NCBI GenBank assembly: GCA_014526335.1 | Contig: JACTAT010000059.1 | Span: forward strand, 2,813,312 to 2,877,311 | Length of the DNA stretch: 64,000 nucleotides | Direction of reading: 5' to 3' | Source of the DNA: Chrysaora quinquecirrha | Taxonomy: Eukaryota > Cnidaria > Scyphozoa > Semaeostomeae > Pelagiidae | Part shown: positions 49,803 through 59,896 of the stretch, one piece after another | How positions within the stretch are numbered: the first letter of the stretch is position 1 | How the letters are laid out: every line of letters begins with the position of its first letter | Program-made: the position numbers and the translations under genes | Notes under the pieces: model-generated | What the model was told of the DNA's origin: nothing | Databases searched by the model: none | What the model saw: the letters and a program-made list of their open reading frames with translations, nothing else

Positions 49803-50181
49803 GATAATCACTACTGTGGTGGTACTTTCTGCGTACTGTGGTGGTAGTTTTTGCGTACTGTGGTGGATAATCACTACTTGTAGTGGGTTATTATGCTTGA
49901 TGTGGTGGGTCACTTTGCTTGATGTGGTGGTAGTTTTGGCGTACTGTGGTGGATAATCACTACTGTGGTGGGTTATTATGCTTGATGTGGTGGTTTTTTT
50001 GCGAGCTGTGGTGGATTTTGTGGTTTTTCTTGCTTGATCTATAGAGTTTTGCTATGATTTCGTACACCGCATAAAGCATTGTAACACCACAAGTAGTGAT
50101 TATCCACCAGAGTACGCACTACCACCACAGTACGCAAAAAGTACCACCACAGTACTGATTATCCACCACATTAGTGATTAT
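49803..50181. repeat. Foldback element with iterated GTGGTGG words
   Basis: Arms of about 90 bp (49803-49888 and about 50083-50181) are inverted copies made of the words GGATAATCACTACT, GCGTACTGTGGTGG and GGTACTTT. The loop repeats CTTGATGTGGTGG and CGTACTGTGGTGG. An RNA from it would form a long hairpin. Terminal target duplications are not clear. Confidence 0.7.
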
Positions 50182-50654
50182 AGACTCGCTAGCGTGTACT
50201 AGGCACAACCTAAAGTGTAAAGAAATGGAAGACTATAATGGATAATATATGGCCAAGAGTGGACAGATCACAGTAAGTAGCTGTTATTTTTCTTGAATGT
50301 AACTCCATTTTATTTATTTTATATGCAGTGGAGTACAGTGGGTCGGAGAGGGGTATCTCTAAAGGAGGGGTACTTCGGGGTTTGCGGTACTGCGGTATCG
50401 GGGGTAAAATATGCGCGGTATTGCGGTATTGACGGAAAATCCTTGCGGTGTTGCGGTATTGAAGTTTTACGGTGCGGTATTTAGTATTTTACGAACCTTT
50501 AAAGAAACAGTTAAAAAGCCATACAGTAGCTGAAGGAAACTTAAATTTACCAGAGACCAATAGCTACATGAAAAGAAGTCGAAATGACGATAGCGAAGGT
50601 TTATGTATTGAATTGTGAATTCAACCATTGTTTCGGCGCACCAAACCGGCCAAA

Positions 50655-50772
50655 AACATGACTTTTTGACAGAAATTTGTAATATTTTTCTGCACGATTC
50701 TATGTTTTTACTGCATGACATAGCATTTTTGTTGCACAACTTTTCATTTTGCTTGCACGACTTTATAATTTT
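50655..50772. repeat. Degenerate ~24 bp tandem repeat, left part
   Basis: TTGCACGACTTT / TTTTGTTGCACGA words at about 24 bp spacing. The same repeat resumes at 58047, so the gypsy element landed within it. Confidence 0.65.
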
Positions 50773-51011
50773 TGTGGCGTATTCCGGCAGACAAATTACA
50801 CACAAAAAACAAGGTTATATCGATTCACAAACTATATCACCATCTTTATAATATAACATAGAGAAAACAAATCTTAGGCACGACGACCTAACGACTGCTC
50901 CCATTTTCTCTCCTCAATCCATCACATCACGCCACTCCTGCGAGCGTCGAATTACAAATCCAATAAAAATTTACACGGGGGTAAAACCAGGGGGTGGCAA
51001 GAGCCCTCACA
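50773..51011 (-). repeat. 3' LTR of the gypsy element
   Basis: 239 bp with TG..CA-type ends (TGTGAGGGC ... CGCCACA on the minus strand). I see no difference from the other LTR. Confidence 0.93.
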
Positions 51012-51023
51012 CTCTCCCCCTCT
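51012..51023 (-). other. Polypurine tract
   Basis: AGAGGGGGAGAG on the minus strand directly abuts the 3' LTR, the expected site for plus-strand DNA priming. Confidence 0.85.
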
Positions 51024-51410
51024 AAAATAAATGTCTCCTGACATTCCTAGTAAAACTAATTAATCTACAAAGTTCTTCGAACACGTCTTCCTCAAATCTT
51101 CTTCTTCAAATTAAAGAATCTCTTCCACTGACAATATAAGCCATTGATCAGCAGTAACGACGTATAATTCAAATGTCAAGCTGCGCAGCATAATTTCAAT
51201 TCCTCTTGTTCGAAGCATTCATCAACGATTGTCGAATAAGTCTTGAATACAGCAATATTCGGAAGCGATATAGTATTATGATCTCCATTTTTTTTTTGTT
51301 TTTTTTTTTAACAACGAGTATATACAAATGCAAAATCATCGTAGGTGCGGAAATCGCTGTTCAAAGAATCGTAAAATAATGCGTAAATCGCTGTTCAATA
51401 TTTCAGGATG
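51024..51410. other. gypsy 3' untranslated region
   Basis: Non-coding part between the pol tail and the polypurine tract. Contains long T-runs at 51288-51310. Confidence 0.6.
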
Positions 51411-52048
51411 TTAATGAATCGGCAAATATAAAGGTGGTACAAATCCACGTGGTGCAAACGCGTTCATTTGTGGACCGAAGTATCTTGGGTTATTCATCGA
51501 AGTGTTGTACATGACTTGCGGGGGGTACATCTGCGGCATTATTGGTTGAATACGTGCGCGTATGTCTGCAGGTTGACCTAATCCATAATATGAAAACATC
51601 ACAGGTGGGTTACGTATTCTTTGAGGTCGTTGGGTAACATGCGGTTGCGTCGACAGGTCCGAAGGTGTATTTGCGATATCAGCTGTTACACGATTTGGTT
51701 CCTCATTATCTCGCTGTTCCTCTGCTTCATAATCTGAATTATCACGTTGTATCTGAGAATGTAACTCTGTATCTCGATGATCGGCCACTTCCGCAGGTGG
51801 ATCGTCGTTATGAATATGTCGCGTGACTTCAGTAAGTTGATTTGGGTCAAGGCTTAGGTCGAATTCGTAATCATCCGCTAACCTTTCTTCTTCTGATTCG
51901 ACAACAGAATTTGATTGACGTTGATTGCGAGAAGTAGACGCTAGGCGACGATGACGAGTTTCTGGAGGTGTTTCTGCCTCAGCTTCGTATGGCAGAAATG
52001 GGCAAGGCAACATCAGATTACGATGAAGCATTCGCTTCCGTCCTATGC
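51411..52048 (-). pseudogene. pol C-terminal tail
   Basis: About 205 codons beginning after the integrase end: RMLHRNLMLPCPFLP, an acidic/polar middle (EEERLADDYEFDLSL), RPQRIRNPPVMFSYYG and a Pro/Met/Tyr/Asn-rich end. Tails of the RPQRxRNPP type follow integrase in many invertebrate gypsy elements; their role is unknown. Confidence 0.7.
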
Positions 52049-52191
52049 CCGTTTCCGTTCGACTTCATAAACTGCGTTGTGGAGATCTGGTCTCCTAATA
52101 ACAACATACACATCGTCTTCCCAAAAGGATCGTAATTTTCCTGGTCCTCCTCTTTCTAACAATCTCTTTACTAGCACACGGTCACCAGGTT

Positions 52192-53922
52192 TCAAGTCCG
52201 TGGCAAAAGCTCTTTCATTGTAGCGTTCTCTTCCTTTCTCCATACTTTGACCCGATTTTGCGCAGCGATCTTGTATGCTTCTTCCATTGCTTGTTTCCAG
52301 TCCTTTAAGTATTGTGGGTATCTCTTACACACGGTACTTTTTGTGCGTCCAAAGATAATGTCAATCGGTAACCTTGGCTTTCTCCCGAATAACAGTTCAT
52401 AGGGTGAGAAACCTGTAGAGTCATTTCGAGTACAATTGTACGCAAAAATCAACTTATTTACATGATCTTTCCATCGCGACTTTTGTGAATCAGAGAGGCA
52501 GCGTAGCATTGACAAAAGAGTTTGGTTAAAACGCTCACATTGAGCATTGCCCATTGGATGATAAGGTGTTGTCCGTGAACGTTTAATATTAGTTAGCTGT
52601 TCTAAATGGTGAAATAAATCGTTCTCAAATTCGGTTCCCTGGTCATGATGTATCCTTTGCGGGTATCCAAATCTTTGAATAAAGTCATTAAACAGCTTCT
52701 CAGCAGCAGTCTTAGCGGATTTATTTGTAGTTGCATAACCTTGTGCGAAACGGGTGAAATGGTCAACTATTACTAGGATATATTCGTATCCTCCACAGCT
52801 TTTCTCCAAATGTACGAAATCAATACTGACAAGTTCAAACGGTGCACTCGTCTTTATACTCTGAGCTGGAGCACGTTGATTAACAACTGGCTTTTTCCGT
52901 TTCAAACATTCACACACTTTAGTGACATAGTGTTCTATATCCCTGGCCATATGGGGCCAATAAAACCTTTCCCTTGCTAACTCAATTACTCTGTTTGCTC
53001 CAACGTGACCCATTTCCTCGTGCAGATGTCGTAGTACTAATCGATGATGTCTTTGTGGGAGTACTAACTGCTCTCTGTCACTTGTCTTCCTGTATAGAAT
53101 TCCATCGTGCTCTATTTTGAATTTAGACCATTCGTGCATGGCTGTACGTACTGCTGGTGTTTCTGATCGCAATTGTTCTTGTGTAGGCTTTCCATTTTCT
53201 TTGAAATAAATCAATCGGCTGATAACTGCATCCTCTCTCTGTGCTTTTCTGATAAAATCTATTTTCATAGGCCAATACTCTCTGGTGGTCGGGGGTTTGA
53301 AAAATGCGTCGACGACTTGTTCATTAACTGTCAATGACGTTATCCATGCTGAACTGGCAGCGTTTTGTGCGAAGTTGGCATTTATTGAAGCTTTGATATC
53401 ACTCGAAGAAATCTCTTCCGTACATTCAAACATAAAGTTACTGATATCAGGGGGCATTCGTGACAAAAAGTCGGCATCTTTGTTTGCTTTGCCAGGTCGG
53501 TACTTTATACAAAAGTTGAAATCGGCGAGGGACGCGACCCATCTATGTCCGGTAGCTGTTAATTTTGCCGTTGACATTACATATGTAAGAGGATTGTTGT
53601 CTGTATAAACCGTAAAACTTGGACCATAGGCTAGATAGTCACGAAATTGCTCCGTGATGGCCCACTTAAGAGCAAGGAATTCCAGCTTTCCACTGTGTAG
53701 GTAGTAATTTCGTTCTGCTGGTGTTAGCGTTCTTGATGCGTAACCTATAACGCGCATAATTCCGTCTTGTCTTTGGTACAGAACAGCACCGAGACCTTCT
53801 TGAGAGGCATCTGTATGCAGGACGAAAGGTTTGTCAAACTCAGGGTATGCCATCACCGGTGGGTTGATTAACGAATCAATCAATGTATTCAGAGATTGTT
53901 TATGAGAATCTGTCCATTTCAC
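52192..53922 (-). pseudogene. pol RNase H and integrase segment
   Basis: 576 codons open in one frame. RNase H: LHTDASQEGLGAVLYQ, then SGKLEFLALKWAI and VYTDNNPLTYV with its catalytic acidic residues. Integrase: HHCC finger (HLHEEMGH ... CECLKR), then the DDE core with VSIDFVHLE (D), IHHDQGTEFEN (D) and AQCERFNQTLL (E), and FSPYELLFGRKPRLP. The C-terminal part (GDRVLVKRL) continues in another frame at 52043-52243 and resembles the GPY/F-type integrase end. Confidence 0.93.
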
Positions 53923-54237
53923 AGGCTCATTTGCTGGTGCTTGGACAGACTGTGACTTTCTTGAGCGTTTCTGGTTTCGAATTGGCTGCAGACTGATTTA
54001 CTTTCAATAAATCATATATCGGTTTCGCAATTCTTGAAAAATTAGCAATATATCTCCGATAATATCCCAGTAGTCCCATGAGGTGTCGAATCTCGCCAAT
54101 TGTTTTTGGCACCCAATGTTTAAGACTTCGTATGGCGTCGGTATGTTTAGGATCAGGTTTGTATCCTGTTGATGAAACTATTCGTCCTAGATAGTTTACT
54201 TCTTCTTGAAAAAGGTGGCATTTCCGTGCCTTGAGCT

Positions 54238-54899
54238 TTACTCCACTCTCTCGTAGCTTTCGAAGGACCTTCCTACGTGTTCAACATGTTCGTCAAATGT
54301 TCTAGAATAAACAATCACATCGTCCAAATATGGTACACAGAACTTATCACGATAGTCAGTTAACACAGTCTCCATATATCTCTGAAACTCGCTGGGTGCG
54401 TTTTTCAACCCAAAAGGAATCCTTAACCACTCGAACAAGCCCCAAGGGGTTACAAATGCTGTCAGGTTTCGACTTTCGGGATGCATAAACCCCTGGTGGT
54501 AGGCTTTACCTTGGTCTAAGGTTGAGAACCATTTTTGTCCAGCAAAGCCATCTAGTGTGTCCTGTATTCTTGGGATAGGATGACGATCTGTGATCGTCTT
54601 GCTGTTCAACTGCCTGTAGTCTACACAGAGCCTCATAGTTCCATCCTTTTTTCGCACTACTACGCAAGGGCTGCTGTACGAAGATCTTGATCTCTGGATG
54701 AATCCTTTATTCAGTAAATCTTCAACATACTCTTTCAGCTCGCCAATTAATGGACGTGGAACACCTAAATAGGTTTTAGCTACTGGTGTGTCATCAGTTA
54801 GCTCTATTTTCATCTGCAGGTCATCTGCACAGCCGACGTCGTTATCATCTTTGCAAAATGAATCACGTTCTCTAATGAGCATTTCACGAATTTTCTGTT
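54238..54899 (-). pseudogene. pol reverse transcriptase segment
   Basis: Typical Ty3/gypsy RT blocks: [61 protein letters not shown] (first catalytic Asp), [20 protein letters not shown] and [11 protein letters not shown] with the YLDD active site. The connection region (GEIRHLMGLLGYYRRYI) is in the next piece, 53927-54112. Confidence 0.92.
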
Positions 54900-55261
54900 T
54901 TGTTCAGCTGTGAGACGATCATTCAAAACAACCTCTGGCACAACGTCATCTTGATGTATTATTGACCCTTCAGGCTCCTTGTTAGCTGTAGGTGTTTCAA
55001 TGTTGCCCTCAGATTTTGAGTTATTCCTTTGCCCTTTCAATTCAACATCAGCTGGAGTCACTGACCTCACTAGCTGTAACGTTCCAATTGCTGTACGACT
55101 CTTCAAAGGGATATCATGGGCACTAGTGTTTGAGACGATAAGATTGATTCGTATATTGTTTCCACGTTTCAAGAAAATAAGCGTGTCATCAATTTCAATA
55201 CCACTTGGTAGGGAACTAGAGACCTCCTGCTCAAAGATAACCGGAGTATCCTCTCTAAAAA

Positions 55262-56131
55262 TCCTGAGTTAATGCGAAATGATAGCTTCTTTGCTTCTCC
55301 AGCAGGAATGATAACGTCTCTTTTCAGTGTTTTTACAGCACACAAATAAGGATCACTTTGAGCTTGAATACAGCTTATTACAGCATCAATATTTCCAGCA
55401 ATTGTCTGAGGTAAACTGTTTGCTAATATCGAGGTTATTTCATCAGTTTCTGAGCTATTGTTATATTTACCAACTAGTTCCTCCAATACATTGTAACCTA
55501 TGATTGGATTATCAATATTGGATTCAGTAACGAGCATGGGTAAGTTGATAACCCCTGTGTTGTTAGAATCGCCCTTGAGTTCACATTTGACATTAATCCA
55601 GCCTACGTAGGGCAGGGTTGTCCCATTAGCTGTTTTGAGTTCAAGGTTTGCACCAGGGTCAAGAAGATCTTCAATCTTTCTAATTGCTGTCCCTTTTAAA
55701 TTATTGTTTACTTGTTGTAAACTAATAATCGACACTTGGGCTCCGGTGTCCAATAATGCAGGGATTTCTACCCCATTGAACTTGCAAAGGACAATACATT
55801 TGTTTCCAATTAATTTAGCAACTTTTGCCTTTTCCCTCGGTGTTATATGCGTGGTATAGATATCCGGACCGTCACCATCAATAGAACTTGGCTCAATAGC
55901 AGACTCTTTTCTCTCTACAGAAACGTTCTGTATCGCCAGACAGATGGGTTTATGTTGACCCCAGGCACTAACTTGGCATTTCTTGCCACAATAACTTACA
56001 CATTTGCAAGCACCGCAACAGAAAAGCATTGTCTCATCCTTCTCAGCTCCACAAAAACTACAGCAATGGGACTTGCGTTCTCCTTTTTCGGCTACTGTCT
56101 GTCCCTTGACAGCAGCCGAGGAGGGTTTCCC
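55262..56131 (-). pseudogene. pol N-terminal part: MYND-type zinc finger and retropepsin
   Basis: After the frameshift site a short basic linker leads to a cysteine/histidine cluster at about 56064-55940 with CSFC, CCGAC, SYCGKKCQ, W and HKPIC. This is the spacing of a MYND zinc finger, a protein-interaction fold usually seen in host regulators. The aspartic protease follows, with ALLDTGAQVSIISL (DTG at about 55750) and the flap/second-half region around IIGYNVLEELV. The protease would mature Gag-Pol. A MYND finger in this position is not a standard gypsy domain. Confidence 0.78.
56068..56131 (-). promoter_or_regulatory. Programmed -1 frameshift signal (slippery heptamer plus stem/pseudoknot)
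   Basis: On the minus strand GGGAAAC (56131-56125) is in the exact X XXY YYZ phase of the gag frame. A 6 nt spacer is followed by an 11 bp stem (56118-56108 with 56099-56089, one G-U) and an 8 nt loop. Loop bases GGGAC can pair with GTCCC at 56072-56068, across an A-rich linker of 16 nt, to make an H-type pseudoknot. The -1 frame is the pol frame and continues into the zinc finger and protease. Gag itself ends at the TAG at 56094-56092. Confidence 0.85.
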
Positions 56132-57441
56132 GAATTCTTACAATTATACAGGAGATGTCCATCCTCTCCGCATTTCCAGCAGTGACGACATGACTCTGCA
56201 CATCCTTCAGCCTGACACTTTTCACAGCCTCTACGCTTCTTTCTGAAAGCTCCAAATGGCCTTCTGCCTCGGGTTTCTCCTTGCCCCTGACTCTGCTTTA
56301 CTTCTCCTCTGAGTGTAACCATTTCTCCTTTCAGTGCCCTAACCTCTGCAATGAGCTCCTTGACTGAAAAGGCCTCATCATTCTTCTTTTTCTCATCGAT
56401 CTTGATATCTGTGGTTGCCTGGACTTGGACTACTTTGGCCTTTCCTCTCTGGCCCAGGCCTAACTTTAGATTGCGTTCAGATTCTTCAGTTACAGCAATA
56501 TTAAGCTCATTAATTAGCTCAGCATCAGTAACACCTGATTTTTGAAGATGAGGTCGCATTCTCGTCCTCAATATATTGCTTATTAATCCTGTTTCTACAG
56601 CATGCAGGAACATTGACTGGCACTGCGCAGGCTCATACCTGACTTTTGCGTTACTTGCTTTCGAGGCAAAAATGACCTTTTCTCTTAGATTCATCGCACG
56701 GAGAAGAAAATTCTGTGGTTCTTCATTAGTGCTTTGAACCAAGCTGGTGAGACTAGTGTAGAGCTCACTGGCGTTCTTTTCTTGAAAATGGGCACGCAGA
56801 ATCTTTTTGATTGTTTCTAACCCTGATTCTCTCATGGCTTCAATGTAATCTTTCAAGGGCAGGCTTGATGAAATACACCTGATGATCCCATCAATAACCT
56901 CTTTCTCTTCATAGCCCTTTTTTAATCCTTCCTCTATTTGTCTATTTAAGCTCATGAGGGACAAATTGTCTTTCTGCCCCTGAGGCCCCAAGACCCCAAC
57001 GATTCGGAATTCGCGCCTCAAAATCGACTTTAAATTCGAAATGCTAGAGCCGTCCGGGCTGACCCCCGTCTCGCTTTTAGCGGCTCTGAGCCTCTCCTTG
57101 GCGGCTTCCAACTCTTTCTCTTGTTTTGCTTTCAACGCAGCAATATTGTCTTCTAATTCTTTTATTCGATCTTGTTCTGGGTCATTTCCTTCTCTCATTT
57201 GTGCAACAACATTAATACAATCTTTTAGAAAGGGTCCCATATCCTCTTCTTTCAAATCAGATACCAATTGTTCAATTTTTGAAATTAGGAACGTTGTCAA
57301 TCCTAGCCGCGTTTTGGTTTCAAAATCGGCCTCTGGAATTTTAAAATGAACACAAAGTTCGCACAATTTATCCTTTCCGAGGGGCACAATAAACCCAGCT
57401 AATTTCGTCTGAAGTTCTTCTACTTCACTTGTTACTGACAT
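56092..57441 (-). CDS. gag: gypsy Gag with zinc knuckle
   Basis: 449 residues from the ATG at 57441. Gag forms the particle and packages element RNA. An N-terminal helical region contains a coiled-coil stretch (about 95-130, Glu/Lys/Ala-rich), then the capsid-like region (about 135-345). A basic stretch (GRRPFGAFRKKRRG) precedes a cysteine cluster and a CCHC knuckle C-X2-C-X4-H-X4-C at 421-434 that binds nucleic acid. The frame is intact, unlike pol. The last 13 codons overlap the pol frame at the frameshift signal. Length is normal for a gypsy Gag. Confidence 0.9.
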   Translation of the reverse strand: MSVTSEVEELQTKLAGFIVPLGKDKLCELCVHFKIPEADFETKTRLGLTTFLISKIEQLVSDLKEEDMGPFLKDCINVVAQMREGNDPEQDRIKELEDNIAALKAKQEKELEAAKERLRAAKSETGVSPDGSSISNLKSILRREFRIVGVLGPQGQKDNLSLMSLNRQIEEGLKKGYEEKEVIDGIIRCISSSLPLKDYIEAMRESGLETIKKILRAHFQEKNASELYTSLTSLVQSTNEEPQNFLLRAMNLREKVIFASKASNAKVRYEPAQCQSMFLHAVETGLISNILRTRMRPHLQKSGVTDAELINELNIAVTEESERNLKLGLGQRGKAKVVQVQATTDIKIDEKKKNDEAFSVKELIAEVRALKGEMVTLRGEVKQSQGQGETRGRRPFGAFRKKRRGCEKCQAEGCAESCRHCWKCGEDGHLLYNCKNSGNPPRLLSRDRQ

Positions 57442-57785
57442 TTTCTTGATTATTCGGTTTCAGTGTAAACGTTTTTCAAGTTCATATATCATCAAAGAGA
57501 AACACACAGTCAGAAATCGTCACCAATGCAAATTTCGAATATTTCACAAATAACAACAAGTACGATAAGTTTTTAGTCTTGAATTTGAACAGAAGGACTA
57601 TTTACAATATTTACATAGAATATCCTCTTGACATCTTCAGCATTTTCATCCTTCTTCTGTTCTTCGGTGTGCTCCGATCCAAGAAACAACAAACGATTTC
57701 ACGATTTCAACAAATAAATAAAGTTTACTCACAGTCGTCTTCACATGCAACCTTGAAACTGTAACCAAAATTCCCAGTCACGCCT
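57442..57785 (-). other. gypsy 5' untranslated leader
   Basis: Between the primer-binding site and the gag ATG. No coding signal. Confidence 0.6.
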
Positions 57786-57803
57786 GTCACGTCGTGGTCA
57801 CCA
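57786..57803 (-). other. tRNA primer-binding site
   Basis: TGGTGACCACGACGTGAC on the minus strand starts 4 nt after the 5' LTR. The TGG start pairs with a tRNA CCA end. I cannot say which tRNA. Confidence 0.75.
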
Positions 57804-57807
57804 AATT

Positions 57808-58046
57808 TGTGGCGTATTCCGGCAGACAAATTACACACAAAAAACAAGGTTATATCGATTCACAAACTATATCACCATCTTTATAATATAACATAGAGAA
57901 AACAAATCTTAGGCACGACGACCTAACGACTGCTCCCATTTTCTCTCCTCAATCCATCACATCACGCCACTCCTGCGAGCGTCGAATTACAAATCCAATA
58001 AAAATTTACACGGGGGTAAAACCAGGGGGTGGCAAGAGCCCTCACA
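57808..58046 (-). repeat. 5' LTR of the gypsy element
   Basis: 239 bp, no difference seen from the copy at 50773-51011. It would hold the element promoter. Confidence 0.93.
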
Positions 58047-58140
58047 TTTTGCTGCGTGATTTTACATTTTGGTTGCACGACTTTGCTATTTATTGCGCGA
58101 TTTTACATTTTGGTTGCACGACTTAACAATTTTCTGCACA
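58047..58140. repeat. Degenerate ~24 bp tandem repeat, right part
   Basis: TTACATTTTGGTTGCACGAC occurs twice with intervening TTGCGCGATT variants. It continues the repeat interrupted at 50772. Confidence 0.7.
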
Positions 58141-59795
58141 AGTTACACATATGCAGACAGCAAGGCCTCTTTTAACATAGTAACTAGGAAGCTAGAGGGG
58201 CAAATGCCCCCTAGCCCCTATCATTGCCCACCTAGTTTCATAAAATTGCCCCCTAGTACAATCTCCTCTTAAAAGAAAACTGCCAAGAAAAGCCAATCTA
58301 GGCCAATCTCGAGGTTGTATTTTGAAAAATTTTTTGCGGGAGCATTCCCCAGACCCCCCTCATTAGGAACATCTCTGGGGTCCGGGTCCTGTACGCCGTC
58401 GGCGCATTTATCGCCAGCTGTAGCATCAGTGTAACTTGTTGCTGCGGAGCTGCGCGAAGCGCCTGCGTTGCAGCATCAAATTCTTGCACAAATTGGAATT
58501 TTGTAAATTTGTTTGTTTGCGGCACTGTTGTTGCAGTTGCTGTCATGCATTTCGTGTATGTATTGAATCTATTTGTAGTAAATCGAAATAGCGTGAAAAA
58601 CAAAAACATTGCTCAGTGCTGGAGATGAATGCTCCCCATTTGCATCCACAATGCCGAGACAATGTGGCTGAGGCGCCGCATCTTACGGTGGTTCCCATTA
58701 CAGGAAATCGCTATTCTCCCGTGAATCTCCGGCCAGCCAAGGGGGAGGGACTATCCGGCCCCCAGACCATATGCTTACGCTTTGATATCCCGCCAGCTTC
58801 CGACTCACACACTGAATCAATTATTAGTCAACACCGTCATTATACTCACAGAATTTCTTCAAGTTATTCAGGCAATTGTGGGAAAAGCTTTATCGCGCAT
58901 GCGATACTTTTTGGACTCTCGGACTTAAATGCTTCTGTTCGAAGGCAAAATTGACAAGACCTGTTTGGAAGTACCCCTCTTTAACGTTTGGCGCGGCCAT
59001 ACAATGTAGCTATGTTTGTCAAAACAGCAGCAACGTTTATGCAGCAAACAAAGATATTAAAAAACTGTTCAATGCCTTGAAGCGAGTGACGTTTTAAACT
59101 GTTTGCAGTGATGTTTACAGTTTGTGCTTCAATGATGGATTCTTTTATATTTCCCATGATGTTGGAGTATCTAAGGGCGGCACCCGATGGGCACTGCAAA
59201 TAATGTACGTGTCTTGAATTTGAGTCACATGAATGAGCCCTTCGTATTTCGTATGTACCCTGTTTGGTTCTTCTGGTGCACTTTTTTCAAATGAAAAAAG
59301 GTTTCCAGTCTCTGAAATCAAGCCTTGTGACGATCGAAGTTGCTCTTTTTTAATAAAAAAAAGCCAGGAAGAAAATGTCACTAGTCCTTGAATTTGGCAG
59401 CGTTGTTTACGTTGACGATCCCCAAGCTAATTGAATAGGAATTACTTCCAAAATGCAAGAATGAGCGTCATTTTTGGGCAACCTGGGCTACCTCTATGAA
59501 GCGTTGCCAGTGGATACAATGGGAACATGATTCGGTTTGAACCGAATTTTATTCTAACTCCGAACAGCCAATAAGGAATTGTGTCTGTGGAATCACGAAA
59601 GATGAAGGTGAAGGTGAATTGATGTTTTAGCGCCAGTCGCTAGGATCTCAGTATTAAGTTAACTAATCGAGATCTCGAGCCCGGCCGTGATAGGAGAAAT
59701 GGGACAAGTGCGTTTCAAATGGATTCAAGTTCTTATACACTGATGGTCTGTGTCATAATCGCATAAACAATACTGACATTTTTAGTTTTCAGGAT
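58141..59795. other. Interior of the large inverted-repeat element
   Basis: Contains a GGGGCAAATGCCCCC palindromic patch near 58198 and GC-richer sequence at 58.6-58.8 kb. Open frames here are short and unrecognised; no transposase motif was seen. Confidence 0.4.
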
Positions 59796-59896
59796 TTTGC
59801 GGTATTTTGCAACTTTTTCGTTCGGTATTCGGGATTCGGCGATTTTTTCGCGCGGTATTGCGGTATTGGGACCCCCCCGAAGTACCCCTCCTAAAG

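Larger units (their letters stand above)
51411..56131 (-). pseudogene. gypsy pol, split by frame changes
   Basis: Continuous pol homology begins in the -1 frame at the slippery site (56131) and runs to 51411. The reading frame changes near 55262, 54890, 54270, 53950, 52240 and 52045. Four of these points lie in runs of three to five identical bases, which suggests either very young indels or base-calling errors in the assembly. Domain order is MYND finger, retropepsin, RT, RNase H, integrase, and a tail with a Pro/Met/Tyr-rich end. The pieces are described separately. Confidence 0.88.
50773..58046 (-). mobile_element. Ty3/gypsy LTR retrotransposon, 7274 bp
   Basis: Two 239 bp LTRs that look identical begin TGT and end ACA, with TTTT on both outer sides as a likely 4 bp target duplication (inside a T-rich tract). 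The minus strand has, in order: PBS, Gag with zinc knuckle, -1 frameshift signal, MYND finger, protease, RT, RNase H, integrase, C-terminal tail and polypurine tract. RT before integrase places it in Ty3/gypsy. Identical LTRs point to a recent insertion, yet pol is split by about six frame changes. No envelope-like gene is seen. Confidence 0.93.
50365..59890. mobile_element. Large inverted-repeat element that hosts the gypsy insertion
   Basis: GAGGGGTACTTCGGGG at 50365 is matched in inverse at the right end (to 59890), with direct flanks CTAAAG at 50359-50364 and 59891-59896. Just inside both ends the word GCGGTATTGCGGTATTG is iterated. Without the 7.28 kb gypsy insertion it would be about 2.2 kb. 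No transposase was recognised in the remaining sequence. The target duplication length (6, or up to 8 with a mismatch) leaves the superfamily open. Confidence 0.6.

Noticed and set aside
50467..50805. Cys/Lys-rich minus-strand ORF
   Set aside because: It is the translation of the degenerate 24 bp repeat and runs into the gypsy LTR.
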